Shown piece after piece: positions 47,986 through 57,611 of a DNA stretch of 64,000 nucleotides. The first letter of the stretch is position 1. Each line of letters opens with the position of its first letter. The notes below the pieces were generated by a model. The model was given only the letters and a program-made list of their open reading frames with translations. It did no database searches and had not been told where the DNA came from. Source of the stretch: an uncultured Flavobacteriaceae bacterium (GTDB lineage: Bacteria > Bacteroidota > Bacteroidia > Flavobacteriales > Flavobacteriaceae); contig CANMSN010000002.1 in NCBI GenBank assembly GCA_947500585.1, positions 248,001-312,000 on the forward strand, written 5' to 3'. The translations under genes were made by a program, and so were the position numbers.

Positions 47986-49545
47986 ATGAAAACAAAATAT
48001 ATATGGCTTTTTGCCCTTTTACTAGGTTTTTTATCATGCGATGAAGAAAATAACATATTACCAGAGGAAGTAGTATTACCCGAATTAACTTCTGGTTCTG
48101 CAGATTTTTCTAAATATGTGGCAATAGGAGCTTCTTTTACTGCAGGTTTTACAGATGGTGGTTTATTTATTGCCTCGCAAGAAAATTCTTTTCCTAACAT
48201 GTTATCAAAGGAATTTGCGAAAATAGGCGGTAATGTTTTAGAACAACCATTGATGAATGATAACATTGGAGGTTTTATAGGTGGAAGTCCTAGATTTTAC
48301 TTTTATTCGGATCAAGATGATACTGATGATTTTGGATCTGGTCCATATCCATTAGGGATAGTTCCACACATAGGTGATTTTACTCCAGAATCTCCAACAA
48401 CAGATTCTTCGAATAATATTTTTAATTCCAATGGCCCTTTTACTAACATGGGAGTTCCCGGAGCAAAAAGTACCCATATTAATTTTGTTGGGTATGGTTC
48501 TAGTGTAGGAAACCCTTACTTTGCTCGTATGGCCTCTTCGCCTGCTGCTACCATATTAGATGATGCTATTGCACAAAACCCTACATTCTTTACATTAACA
48601 TTAATGGGAGGAAACGATGTGTTAGGATATGCAACAAATGGAGGAGATAATACTGATTCTATTACTCCAAGTACCACTTTTGACTTTGTATTTAATGAAA
48701 TGGTAACTGAACTACTTGCAACTGGTGCTAAAGGTGTCGTTACAACTGTACCTTATGTTGAAGATTTACCTTATTTTACCACAGTTCCAAATAACGCTTT
48801 AGTTCTTGATGCTGAAACTGCAGGTCGGCTTACTGGCTTTTTTCAAGCAGTAGCTGGAATTTTTACACAAGTACTAATTTCACAAATGGTTCCTCCTGCA
48901 CAAGCACAAGCTTTAGCTGCTCAATACGCTATTCCTTTTAGTGAAGGACCAAACAGATGGATTATTGATGTACCTGTTTCTGAAACGAATCCATTAGGAT
49001 TTAGACAGATGACCGAAGATGAACTATTAGTATTAACAATAGATCAAGGTGCATTAGCTCAAGGTTATGGCTCGGTAGCTTTATCAAATGAAGTACTTCA
49101 GGTATTAGGGCTTTTACAAGCTGGGGGTACTCCAACAGCTCAGCAAGCTGGCTTGGTTATAGCTGCTGTTAATGGTATTGATGACGGAGATGCTCTAGAT
49201 AGTGATGAATTAGCAGAAATAAGAGCGGCCACAGATTCTTATAACAATACCATAGAAGCATTAGCAAATTCCAATGAAAATATCGCTCTAGTAAATCTTA
49301 GAGATATTCTTACTGAACTTTCTTCGACTGGTATTTCTTTTGGAGGATATAGTTTGAATGCAAATTTAGTGACTGGTGGTGCTGTTAGTTTAGATGGTAT
49401 ACACTTAACTGCCAGAGGGTATTCTTATATGGCCTATAAATTTTTAGAAGCTATAGACACTTCTTTTGGGTCAAATTTTATTGATTCAGGTAACACACCT
49501 AACCCTAGTGATTACCCTACAAATTATTCATCATCATTACGATAA
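47986..49545 (+). CDS. SGNH/GDSL-hydrolase-like lipoprotein
   Basis: I start at the ATG at 47986, which begins a lipoprotein signal (MKTKYIWLFALLLGFLSC, C18). Earlier in-frame ATGs lie inside the receptor gene. Block I of the SGNH fold is VAIGASFTAGF with nucleophile candidate S50. Block III is LMGGNDVLGYA, and block V is SLDGIHLTARGYSYMAYKFLEAI with the D-x-x-H dyad. A long central insertion (about 250-420) is rich in Ala, Gln and Leu. Enzymes of this fold cleave esters of lipids or carbohydrates. It is co-transcribed with the upstream receptor. Hydrolase activity is likely because all blocks are intact. Confidence 0.85.
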   Translation: MKTKYIWLFALLLGFLSCDEENNILPEEVVLPELTSGSADFSKYVAIGASFTAGFTDGGLFIASQENSFPNMLSKEFAKIGGNVLEQPLMNDNIGGFIGGSPRFYFYSDQDDTDDFGSGPYPLGIVPHIGDFTPESPTTDSSNNIFNSNGPFTNMGVPGAKSTHINFVGYGSSVGNPYFARMASSPAATILDDAIAQNPTFFTLTLMGGNDVLGYATNGGDNTDSITPSTTFDFVFNEMVTELLATGAKGVVTTVPYVEDLPYFTTVPNNALVLDAETAGRLTGFFQAVAGIFTQVLISQMVPPAQAQALAAQYAIPFSEGPNRWIIDVPVSETNPLGFRQMTEDELLVLTIDQGALAQGYGSVALSNEVLQVLGLLQAGGTPTAQQAGLVIAAVNGIDDGDALDSDELAEIRAATDSYNNTIEALANSNENIALVNLRDILTELSSTGISFGGYSLNANLVTGGAVSLDGIHLTARGYSYMAYKFLEAIDTSFGSNFIDSGNTPNPSDYPTNYSSSLR

Positions 49546-49568
49546 AATATATTCAAAATAAAATTTCT

Positions 49569-49597
49569 AAACACCTTCCTATTGAAGGTGTTTTTTT
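49569..49597 (+). terminator. Intrinsic terminator after the receptor/SGNH operon
   Basis: A 10-bp perfect stem (AAACACCTTC at 49569-49578, complement at 49584-49593) has a 5-base loop and a run of seven T from 49591, 23 bases past the stop. Confidence 0.88.
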
Positions 49598-49643
49598 GTT
49601 CCAAAAAAGCTATAAAACAACTTTCATTTTAAATTAAAAAATA

Positions 49644-49651
49644 TATCTTTG
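49644..49651 (+). promoter_or_regulatory. Bacteroidota -7 promoter element for atpD-atpC
   Basis: TATCTTTG matches TAnnTTTG exactly, 60 bases before atpD and directly after a terminator. A TTTC at about 49622-49625 is the best -33 candidate. Position just downstream of a terminator and before a highly expressed gene makes this the most convincing promoter in the window. Confidence 0.65.
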
Positions 49652-49708
49652 CACGCGAAAACTTGAAGTGTTTTCTTAGAATTAAAACGCATAATATTAA
49701 ACAAATAG

Positions 49709-51220
<1,512 letters not shown>

Positions 51221-51226
51221 CCGAAG

Positions 51227-51251
51227 CTAATGCTGAACTTGTTTCAGTATC
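51227..51251. repeat. Degenerate hairpin repeat copy between atpD and atpC
   Basis: The core TGCTGAACTTGTTTCAG is identical to that of the arm at 61933-61957 read on the minus strand, but the GTCA end has decayed and one stem pair is G-T. It is an old solo copy of the same family. Confidence 0.75.
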
Positions 51252-51282
51252 TATTAAATTGAAACCCAATAAATATTAACAG

Positions 51283-51304
51283 ACCCTGAAAATAAATTCA
51301 GGGT
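51283..51304 (+). promoter_or_regulatory. Hairpin just upstream of atpC
   Basis: An 8-bp perfect stem (ACCCTGAA at 51283-51290, TTCAGGGT at 51297-51304) with a 6-base loop ends 18 bases before the atpC ATG. The stem equals that of the repeat arm at 61611-61635, so it may be a repeat remnant. There is no U tract. It could affect the atpD:atpC expression ratio. Confidence 0.5.
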
Positions 51305-51322
51305 AGTTAAACAAGTTTAACT

Positions 51323-51601
51323 ATGTATCTAGAAATTGTATCACCAGAAGCAACCTTATTTAGTGGAGAAGTAACCAGTATTTCTGTTCCTGGAGTAAAT
51401 GGTGAATTTGAAATGTTAAATAATCACGCACCTATTGTTTCCTTATTAAAAGAAGGCACGGTTAAAATTTCAGGGAATATTGAACTAGATGAAACCGTTC
51501 AAGATAAATTTGCTAAAGGTGATAAAAACACTACTTTATTAAAAATTAACTCTGGTACGCTAGAAATGAAAGATAATAAAGTTATTGTTTTAGCCGATTA
51601 G
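51323..51601 (+). CDS. atpC: F1F0 ATP synthase subunit epsilon, short form
   Basis: The 92-residue protein holds the N-terminal beta-sandwich of subunit epsilon (MYLEIVSPEATLFSGEVTSISVPGVNGEFEMLNNHAPIVSLLKEGTV, ending KDNKVIVLAD). The usual length is about 130-140 residues, and the missing part is the C-terminal helical hairpin that inhibits ATP hydrolysis in many bacteria. The short form is common in Bacteroidota, so this is a lineage trait, not a truncation. It lies 102 bases after atpD, a gap that holds two repeat-derived hairpins, and ends in a strong terminator. Confidence 0.92.
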   Translation: MYLEIVSPEATLFSGEVTSISVPGVNGEFEMLNNHAPIVSLLKEGTVKISGNIELDETVQDKFAKGDKNTTLLKINSGTLEMKDNKVIVLAD

Positions 51602-51625
51602 ATTTTATTTTTACTACTATTATAT

Positions 51626-51657
51626 AAAAAAAGTGAAGCTAATGCTTCACTTTTTTT
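51626..51657. terminator. Bidirectional terminator between atpC and umuD
   Basis: A 14-bp perfect stem (from AAAAAAAGTGAAGC at 51626 to its complement ending 51657) with a TAAT loop gives A/T tracts on both sides. It serves the convergent atpC and umuD genes. Confidence 0.9.
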
Positions 51658-51680
51658 ATATAATTTTCTTCCAATTCCAA

Positions 51681-52139
51681 TTAATATACTTTTTTAATCA
51701 CATTAGTAACAATACCCCAAATAACAAAATCATTCTCTTCTGTTATCTTTATAATTGGATAATCTGGGTTTTCGGGTTGTAGCCAAAGCCCTTCTTTGTC
51801 TATTTTTAATCGCTTTACAGTAAACTCTCCATCTAAAAAACAAACTGCAATTTTGTTATGGGCCGGTTCTAAACTTCTATCTATTACTAATAAATCATTA
51901 TCATCAAGTCCAGCACCAATCATAGATTGCCCACTTACACGTGCATAAAAAGTCGCTTCTTTGTTTTTAACAAGCTCTTTATCTAAAGAAATACGTTCTT
52001 CTTTAAAATCTTCGGCTGGTGAAGGAAAGCCTGCTGAAATTCCTGTATCTAAAAAAACAGCTCCTAATCCTAAATCGTTTGCGGATTCTGGAGTATAAAA
52101 AGCTAAACTTTTAGATTTATATAATAGATTTTTTTTCAT
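51681..52139 (-). CDS. umuD: UmuD-like autoproteolytic subunit of translesion polymerase
   Basis: The 152-residue protein belongs to the S24/LexA-like self-cleaving peptidases. It has cleavage site A36-G37 in GISAGFPSPAED, catalytic S72 in RVSGQSMIGAGL and catalytic K109 in DGEFTVKRL, ending in IWGIVTNVIKKVY. Cleaved UmuD' dimers bind UmuC to form DNA polymerase V during SOS-type mutagenesis. It lies downstream of umuC on the same strand with a 73-base gap, the reverse of the usual umuD-umuC order. Confidence 0.92.
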   Translation of the reverse strand: MKKNLLYKSKSLAFYTPESANDLGLGAVFLDTGISAGFPSPAEDFKEERISLDKELVKNKEATFYARVSGQSMIGAGLDDNDLLVIDRSLEPAHNKIAVCFLDGEFTVKRLKIDKEGLWLQPENPDYPIIKITEENDFVIWGIVTNVIKKVY

Positions 52140-52179
52140 TTTCGAGGGTAAACAAAGAACATCTTCGCTATAAAGTTAA

Positions 52180-52192
52180 TAAAGATTCTTTA
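52180..52192. promoter_or_regulatory. 13-base palindrome upstream of umuD (possible operator)
   Basis: TAAAGATTCTTTA is a perfect palindrome around a central T, 41 bases before the umuD ATG in the umuC-umuD gap. I see no second copy upstream of umuC. An SOS repressor site is conceivable, but I do not know a matching consensus. Confidence 0.3.
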
Positions 52193-52212
52193 CTATACAT
52201 GCGATGACACCA

Positions 52213-53469
52213 TTATTTTACTAAAATAACATCATTAATGTTGGTTGTATATCTTGGTGTTAATCGTTCTTGGCGCATTTTCCAGGTTCGTTTTAAATCT
52301 TGATTTCCCAATTTAATTTTATAATTAGCATATTTAGTATTTAAGCCATCAATAGCATCCATTAGAGGTTTATGCTTAGGGTTTTCGGTTTCAAACATTT
52401 GCAATTGGTGATTATTTGTAGGCACTAATCCCATTACAATAACTCCAGCACGTTTATATTTTATACCTTCTTTAAAAATATGTGTAACCGCATGAACAGC
52501 TTCTTGACTAATAATTAATGTAGAATCTGTTGGGTAAGGTAAACTAACCATCCTACTTGCTTTGTGCTGCTCTAAATCTTTTTTATGCCTGTCACTCCTT
52601 AAAATAACATAAATGACATGACAACTTGAGCCTTGTTTACGCAACTTTTCGGCACAACTTGTAGCAAATGTTGAAATACGTTCTCTTATATTATCAATAT
52701 CTGAATAGGTGTACTCAAAGCTTCTTGTAGTCGCTATTGCTTGCTTATCTTCTACTTCATCTAGTTTTATCTTAGAAATACCTTCTAAATCTTTTTTTAG
52801 TTTCCACTCAGTAATTGAAAAACTTTTACGCACCCAATCATCTGGAAGTTCAGTGAAATCAAATGCTGTTTTACACCCTTTTGCTTTTAGTCGTTTATGA
52901 ATCCCGCGACCAATTCCCCAAACATCTTCTAGCTTTGTCCACTTTAAAGCTTTTAGTCGTTTTTCCTTAGAATCAATCACATAAACACCTTTTGTTTGCT
53001 TTGGAAATTTTCTAGCTATTTTATTAGCTACTTTACTCAGGGCTTTTGTTGGTGCTATACCCACACAGGTTGGAATACCTGTCCATTTTAATATTCGCTG
53101 ACGCATTTGGTTTCCATAATCTTGAAAATCATGATTTTCAAAACCTTTAAATTCTAAAAAAGACTCATCTATGCTATACACCTCAACATCAGGTGTAAAT
53201 TGTTCTAAAATTTTCATTACCCTGCTACTCATATCGCCGTACAATGGATAGTTGGAAGACAGTACATGAATATTGTTTGCCTTACAAAAATTTTCCCATT
53301 TAAAAATAGGCGCTCCCATTGGTAACTCCAATGCTTTGGCTTCGTCACTTCGTGAGATAACACAACCATCGTTATTAGAAAGTATAGCGACTGGTTTTCC
53401 TTGTAAATTAGGGTTAAAAACACGTTCGCAAGAAGCATAGAAATTATTACAATCTACTAATGCGTACAT
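52213..53469 (-). CDS. umuC: UmuC-like Y-family DNA polymerase (Pol V catalytic subunit)
   Basis: The 418-residue polymerase has the Y-family motifs MYALVDCNNFYASCERVFNP with the first metal aspartate, YSIDESFLEF with the second aspartate and glutamate, GIAPTKALSKVANKIAR, and a helix-hairpin-helix region (LEDVWGIGRGIHKRL). The little-finger domain and a C-terminal DUF4113-like tail (KHKPLMDAIDGLNTKYANYKIKLG, then WKMRQERLTPRYTTN) follow. It bypasses DNA lesions at the cost of accuracy. It is transcribed before umuD. The divergent gene at 53563 is 93 bases away. Confidence 0.95.
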   Translation of the reverse strand: MYALVDCNNFYASCERVFNPNLQGKPVAILSNNDGCVISRSDEAKALELPMGAPIFKWENFCKANNIHVLSSNYPLYGDMSSRVMKILEQFTPDVEVYSIDESFLEFKGFENHDFQDYGNQMRQRILKWTGIPTCVGIAPTKALSKVANKIARKFPKQTKGVYVIDSKEKRLKALKWTKLEDVWGIGRGIHKRLKAKGCKTAFDFTELPDDWVRKSFSITEWKLKKDLEGISKIKLDEVEDKQAIATTRSFEYTYSDIDNIRERISTFATSCAEKLRKQGSSCHVIYVILRSDRHKKDLEQHKASRMVSLPYPTDSTLIISQEAVHAVTHIFKEGIKYKRAGVIVMGLVPTNNHQLQMFETENPKHKPLMDAIDGLNTKYANYKIKLGNQDLKRTWKMRQERLTPRYTTNINDVILVK

Positions 53470-53562
53470 GTGTATAAAAATACATTATTTCTTCTTTTAT
53501 TTTAAAAGTGTTATTGATTTATCTCTATTCTTAACAATAAACTCTTTTATTATATTTGGTTT

Positions 53563-54111
53563 ATGAATCAAAACATAATTGTATCTGAAAGTCAACGCCC
53601 TTTGTGGCAACGCATAATTGCTTCATTATTTTTCACAGCAGCAATTAGTTTATTGGTTTATACATTATATTCAGCAAATTGGAACGATAATAATTTAAAA
53701 AATATTGGTCATGCTATAAATGATGTTATTTATCTATTCGGATTTGGTATTGCATTTTCTTTCCATAAAAGTGTTTATATTGATATTCACGAATCGAAAT
53801 TTAGACAAACTTATGAAATAGGACCTATCAAATTTGGTCAATGGAAAATGATATCTAATTATGAATATGTTTCTGTATTTCATCAACCACTTGAAGATGG
53901 AGATAAAATATTCGAAGTCAATTTATGGTATGATAAAAATAAGCATTGGGAATTATATGAAAAACATGATTATAAAGAAGCTTTTTTAATTGGTTTTGAA
54001 ATTGCTGACCTTTTAAAAATTGACATATTAGATGCAACAATTCCAAACAATTATAAGTGGATTGATATAGAAGCTTCTAAAAAATCTGGAGAAATGATAT
54101 ATTTAGACTAA
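53563..54111 (+). CDS. Hypothetical membrane protein with two N-terminal helices
   Basis: I do not recognise the family. The 182-residue protein has two hydrophobic helices (about 20-38, SLFFTAAISLLVYTLY, and 50-66, VIYLFGFGIAFSF). A soluble beta-rich tail follows: KSVYIDIHESKFRQTYEIGPIKFGQWKMISNYEYVSVF and FEVNLWYDKNKHWELYEKHDYKEAFLIGFEIADLLKIDI. This tail resembles the PH-like domain of small bacterial membrane proteins. It is alone on the plus strand between umuC and the DUF3157 gene, and it ends 8 bases before the convergent gene. Confidence 0.65.
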   Translation: MNQNIIVSESQRPLWQRIIASLFFTAAISLLVYTLYSANWNDNNLKNIGHAINDVIYLFGFGIAFSFHKSVYIDIHESKFRQTYEIGPIKFGQWKMISNYEYVSVFHQPLEDGDKIFEVNLWYDKNKHWELYEKHDYKEAFLIGFEIADLLKIDILDATIPNNYKWIDIEASKKSGEMIYLD

Positions 54112-54119
54112 AACTGCAC

Positions 54120-54569
54120 TTAAAATAACTTCAATTTTTTAGCAATACTATGCCCAGTACGTTTATAGGTTACCTTATTACCATTAGCACAAAAATTATA
54201 AGTACCCTTTTCTTTAGTTTCTGAAAAAGATAATAATACAACATCTTCAACCTCGCACTTATTATCTTTAGCGACCGCCTTTTTTACATGAGCAATAGTA
54301 GCTCGACCTTTTTTTAATTGGTTCTGAATTTTAGTATTCAATTTAGGCTCTTCAAAACCATCTACAAGGTTACAACTTTTACTCTCGGATGGTTTTGGAG
54401 TTTCTTTTACAACACTATTTACTTTAGGGCTTTCTGCATCAATATATTCCCAAGTAAAATCGGCTTTTAGTAAAACACGGCGTCCATCTTCAGTTTTTAC
54501 AATATGATTATTTTGAGCGAAACCAATACTTGAAATAACAAATAAAAGAATAAAAAAAGAGGTCTTCAT
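54120..54569 (-). CDS. DUF3157-like exported protein
   Basis: I start at the ATG complementary to 54567-54569, where a signal peptide begins (MKTSFFILLFVISSIGFAQ); an upstream in-frame ATG would add 9 residues. The segment VKTEDGRRVLLKADFTWEYI matches the DUF3157 N-terminal pattern. A linker rich in Pro, Lys and Ser follows, then a globular end with three cysteines (SCNLV, KCEVEDV, NFCANGN). It is exported, probably periplasmic. No function is known for the family. Confidence 0.7.
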   Translation of the reverse strand: MKTSFFILLFVISSIGFAQNNHIVKTEDGRRVLLKADFTWEYIDAESPKVNSVVKETPKPSESKSCNLVDGFEEPKLNTKIQNQLKKGRATIAHVKKAVAKDNKCEVEDVVLLSFSETKEKGTYNFCANGNKVTYKRTGHSIAKKLKLF

Positions 54570-54615
54570 AACAAGAAATATTTTATGTGATTTCAAAAAT
54601 ACAAAACTAATCTTT

Positions 54616-54645
54616 TATACTTCGACTTCGCTCAATACAAGTATA
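54616..54645. repeat. Solo copy of the CTTCG-GCTCA repeat class
   Basis: A 7-bp terminal stem (TATACTT at 54616 and AAGTATA ending 54645) encloses CGACTTCGCTCAATAC. The inner words match the copy inside the beta-ketoacyl synthase gene (63968-63985). Confidence 0.6.
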
Positions 54646-54690
54646 TTCTAAAATATTGTTTGCAACACCTTTATAGCTCGTCTAATTGTT

Positions 54691-56724
54691 TTAACGTTTC
54701 AATGTAAAATGTGAAGTGAAGGTTCTTGAGCTACCATCATTACCTAAATAATCTACTCTAAACCAATAATCACTAGTAGGCATTGGTGCACCATTGTAGG
54801 TCCCATTCCAACCTGTTCCTCTAGGACTTATGGTTTTTAATAACTTGCCAAACCTATCGAATATATATATTTGGGCATTTGTTTGATTAATTAAACATTC
54901 AATATTCCATAAGTCATTAAAGCCATCTCCGTTAGGTGTGAAAAATTTTGGATAGTCTAAAACACGAAATATTTCTATAGCATCTATACTACAATTATTG
55001 ATTTGACGTGCTCTAATAACACGCTCATCACAACCTCTAATATTTGAAAACGTATTTTGAGTAGTCCAAACTCCATTATCCAATTGATATTCATACATCC
55101 CGTCACCTCCAGTTGCAACAGCAACGACAATTTGATTATCACTAAATGGTTCTGAAATCAATTCAATAGAAAGTTCCAACTCGTTTACTGGTAAAACTTC
55201 TATTTCTATCTCAATTACTGAAGCACATTGATTTGGATTTGGAGTAAAAATATACTCTGTAGTTATTTGGTTATTTACAGGTTCTGACCAGTTTCCTGTA
55301 ATTCCCTCGTTAGAGACATTAGGCAAAACAAAATCTGTATCTCCTCGACAAATAAAATCTGGCAAACTAAACGATGGTATTGTAGGCTGAAGCACTTCAA
55401 TTATTAACGAGCTGCTTGCTACACAACCTTGTCCAGTATCTGGAGTAAAGGTATAAGATGTAGTATTTTGATTGTCTAATGCTGGTGACCAAGTACCAGT
55501 AATTCCATTATTTGAAACAAGAGGTAATTCTTGTAAAAACTCACCTGGACATATAGGATTAACGACATCAAATTCTGGAATACTATTAGGAATAACCGTA
55601 ATTGTCAAATCTGTATTATTAGCACATTCGCCTGCATTTGGTGTAAATGTATAGGTTGTAGTTTGTGTATTGTTTAAAGTAGGTGACCAAGTTCCTGTTA
55701 TACCTTCAAGGGAACTAGTTGGTAATGCTGTTGGTGATTCTCCTTCACAAATTGGAAGAACAGCATTAAATGTAGGTGTCTGGTTTGGTAAAACCGTTAG
55801 TATGAAATCATCCACTGTTGTATCACCACAAACATCGCCAATTGTTACTGTATAGGTTGTCGTGCTATTTGGAGAAAATGTTGGATTAGCAATGTTTGGG
55901 TTACTCACATCATTAATTGGCAACCAAGAATAGGTAGCACCACTTGGAATAGTAGCGTCTACTTGAATGTTATCATTTTCGCAAATGGTTTCATCTTGAA
56001 GTTGTAAATTATCTATAAATGAAATACTATTAAAACATACTTGATGTAAATTAGATAAACCTCCTGTTGAACCTACAAACCCAAAAAAGACACTATCATC
56101 ACCTGAGAAAATAGTGTTTTTTACGTCTTGATTTAAACTCAACCTCAACACACAATCAAAATATACATTAAGTGTTGTTGTTGAAGCACTCCATTCAATT
56201 TTTATTTCATGTGTATTGCCATCTTCAATATTACCAGATGCATTACTAGCTTGTACTGGACCAGCCAAATTATCAGCACTATTATGAAATGGATTGCCAT
56301 TACGCATTATAGCAATATGGTCAAAAAACGGATCTGCTAAAAGGCCTTCTTGAGCTGTATTATTTAAATAGGTATCAAACTCAACAACTAATGAGGGTGA
56401 TATGCCTTGATAACCTAATCCGCCTCCAAGACTTCCAATCTGTGGTGCAGGATTACGCTTAAATACTAAAGCCATACCATCTGCACCATTTCCATCTTTA
56501 TTACCAAAACTATTCTGATAATTAATAGTAAAGTCATTATCAAAATCTATTGCATTATCATACCATACAGCTCCAGACTGATTGAGTAAGTCTGGTGTAA
56601 TAATATAACAATTATTTCCTTGACTTATAGCATTTCCTATTGGCGTTGCATTGAGTTGTGCATATATTACAGAGCATGAAAAACATAAGAATATGAAGAT
56701 TATGTAATTTTTTGAGCTCAACAT
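54691..56724 (-). CDS. Secreted L-type-lectin-like protein with type IX (type B) sorting domain
   Basis: The 677-residue protein has a signal peptide (to IYAQ) and an L-type lectin-like domain (about 25-235, with GADGMALVFKRN, LVVEFDTYLNN, FFDHIAIMRNG and VFFGFVGSTGG). One PKD/Ig-like module follows (about 240-312), then three repeats of about 70-75 residues sharing a GITGTWSPxLxNxxTTxYTFTPxxGxC pattern. The gliding-motility C-terminal domain comes last (PKFFTPNGDGFNDLWNI to the final HFTLKR). This type B domain directs export and surface attachment by the type IX system. It probably acts as a surface adhesin or glycan binder. Confidence 0.88.
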   Translation of the reverse strand: MLSSKNYIIFIFLCFSCSVIYAQLNATPIGNAISQGNNCYIITPDLLNQSGAVWYDNAIDFDNDFTINYQNSFGNKDGNGADGMALVFKRNPAPQIGSLGGGLGYQGISPSLVVEFDTYLNNTAQEGLLADPFFDHIAIMRNGNPFHNSADNLAGPVQASNASGNIEDGNTHEIKIEWSASTTTLNVYFDCVLRLSLNQDVKNTIFSGDDSVFFGFVGSTGGLSNLHQVCFNSISFIDNLQLQDETICENDNIQVDATIPSGATYSWLPINDVSNPNIANPTFSPNSTTTYTVTIGDVCGDTTVDDFILTVLPNQTPTFNAVLPICEGESPTALPTSSLEGITGTWSPTLNNTQTTTYTFTPNAGECANNTDLTITVIPNSIPEFDVVNPICPGEFLQELPLVSNNGITGTWSPALDNQNTTSYTFTPDTGQGCVASSSLIIEVLQPTIPSFSLPDFICRGDTDFVLPNVSNEGITGNWSEPVNNQITTEYIFTPNPNQCASVIEIEIEVLPVNELELSIELISEPFSDNQIVVAVATGGDGMYEYQLDNGVWTTQNTFSNIRGCDERVIRARQINNCSIDAIEIFRVLDYPKFFTPNGDGFNDLWNIECLINQTNAQIYIFDRFGKLLKTISPRGTGWNGTYNGAPMPTSDYWFRVDYLGNDGSSRTFTSHFTLKR

Positions 56725-56816
56725 TTTAGGTTTAGCTTATGAAGATATTAAACAATATACAGATGCACAATAGAATTATGTCATTGTATAGTTTTTATAT
56801 AGTTCATCAATGAAGA

Positions 56817-57023
56817 CTAAACCTCAATATACTCTAAGATATCACTTGGTTGACAATCTAGAGCTTTACAAATGGCTTCTAAAGTAGAAAAGCGTACCGC
56901 CTTGGCTTTACCCGATTTTAAAATAGACATATTTGCAGTAGTTATACCAATAATTTCAGCCAATTCTTTGCTTTTCATATTGCGTTTGGCAAGCATTATG
57001 TCGAGGTTTACAATTATTGGCAT
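56817..57023 (-). CDS. Small XRE-family helix-turn-helix regulator
   Basis: The 68-residue protein is essentially one HTH domain of the Cro/cI type (LAKRNMKSKELAEIIGITTANMSILKSGKAKAVRFSTLEAICKALDCQPSDILEYI), like YozG/YoaS-partner regulators. It follows the DUF2975 gene by 2 bases. The two proteins form a frequently linked pair in which the membrane protein is thought to act with the DNA-binding partner. What they sense is unknown. Confidence 0.88.
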   Translation of the reverse strand: MPIIVNLDIMLAKRNMKSKELAEIIGITTANMSILKSGKAKAVRFSTLEAICKALDCQPSDILEYIEV

Positions 57024-57025
57024 AA

Positions 57026-57505
57026 TTAGATGGTTAGTTCGTTTTCTTGTTTTAATAAACTTCCATTTTGAATAATGTCTGCCAAAGCATACAAACCTAT
57101 GCCTAAAACTAATATAAGAAAGTCATTTCCAATAAAGAGTTCAAAAAATTTCATACCCTTATATAGTGGAATTATTACATGTAGAACTAAGTTGCAAAAG
57201 CCAGAAATAACCAATAACAAACCAGCTATCCTAAACCAAGAATAACTCTTAGCATTGAAAAAACCTTTTTTAATTAAACTGAATAACCCAAAGTCAATAG
57301 AAAAAAGACTGACTATGACCAAAAAATAAAAAAACATATCTACAAGAAAATTAATATCCTGGTAAGGCGCATAGTTTTGCGCCTCTGCTGTCTTGAAAAT
57401 TATTTTGTAAATTTTTGGCTGATAGTAAATATATCTCAAAAACCATATAATATTTATTGTTATTAGTACTAGAACTAAATAATGTAAAACCTTAATTTTT
57501 TTCAT
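57026..57505 (-). CDS. DUF2975 membrane protein
   Basis: I start at the ATG complementary to 57503-57505 (MKKIKVLHYLVLVLITINIIWFL). An upstream in-frame start would add 25 residues of poor coding quality. The 159-residue protein has four hydrophobic helices (about 8-25, 57-75, 93-110 and 125-145) in the DUF2975 pattern, ending LILVLGIGLYALADIIQNGSLLKQENELTI. It is coupled to the HTH regulator 2 bases downstream, a common pairing. It probably modulates or anchors the regulator. Function is inferred from the pairing only. Confidence 0.8.
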   Translation of the reverse strand: MKKIKVLHYLVLVLITINIIWFLRYIYYQPKIYKIIFKTAEAQNYAPYQDINFLVDMFFYFLVIVSLFSIDFGLFSLIKKGFFNAKSYSWFRIAGLLLVISGFCNLVLHVIIPLYKGMKFFELFIGNDFLILVLGIGLYALADIIQNGSLLKQENELTI

Positions 57506-57611
57506 AATCACTAAATTATAATTATTGTTTTTCGATAACAAATATACAAAAATTATTGATAAACAATAATTTTTTATCAAAAAAGATATTTAAATTATGA
57601 AAATGAAATTA

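Noticed and set aside
53551-53558. TATATTTG promoter-like word before the hypothetical gene at 53563
   Set aside because: It ends only 4 bases before the ATG, so transcription would start inside the gene; chance match is more likely.
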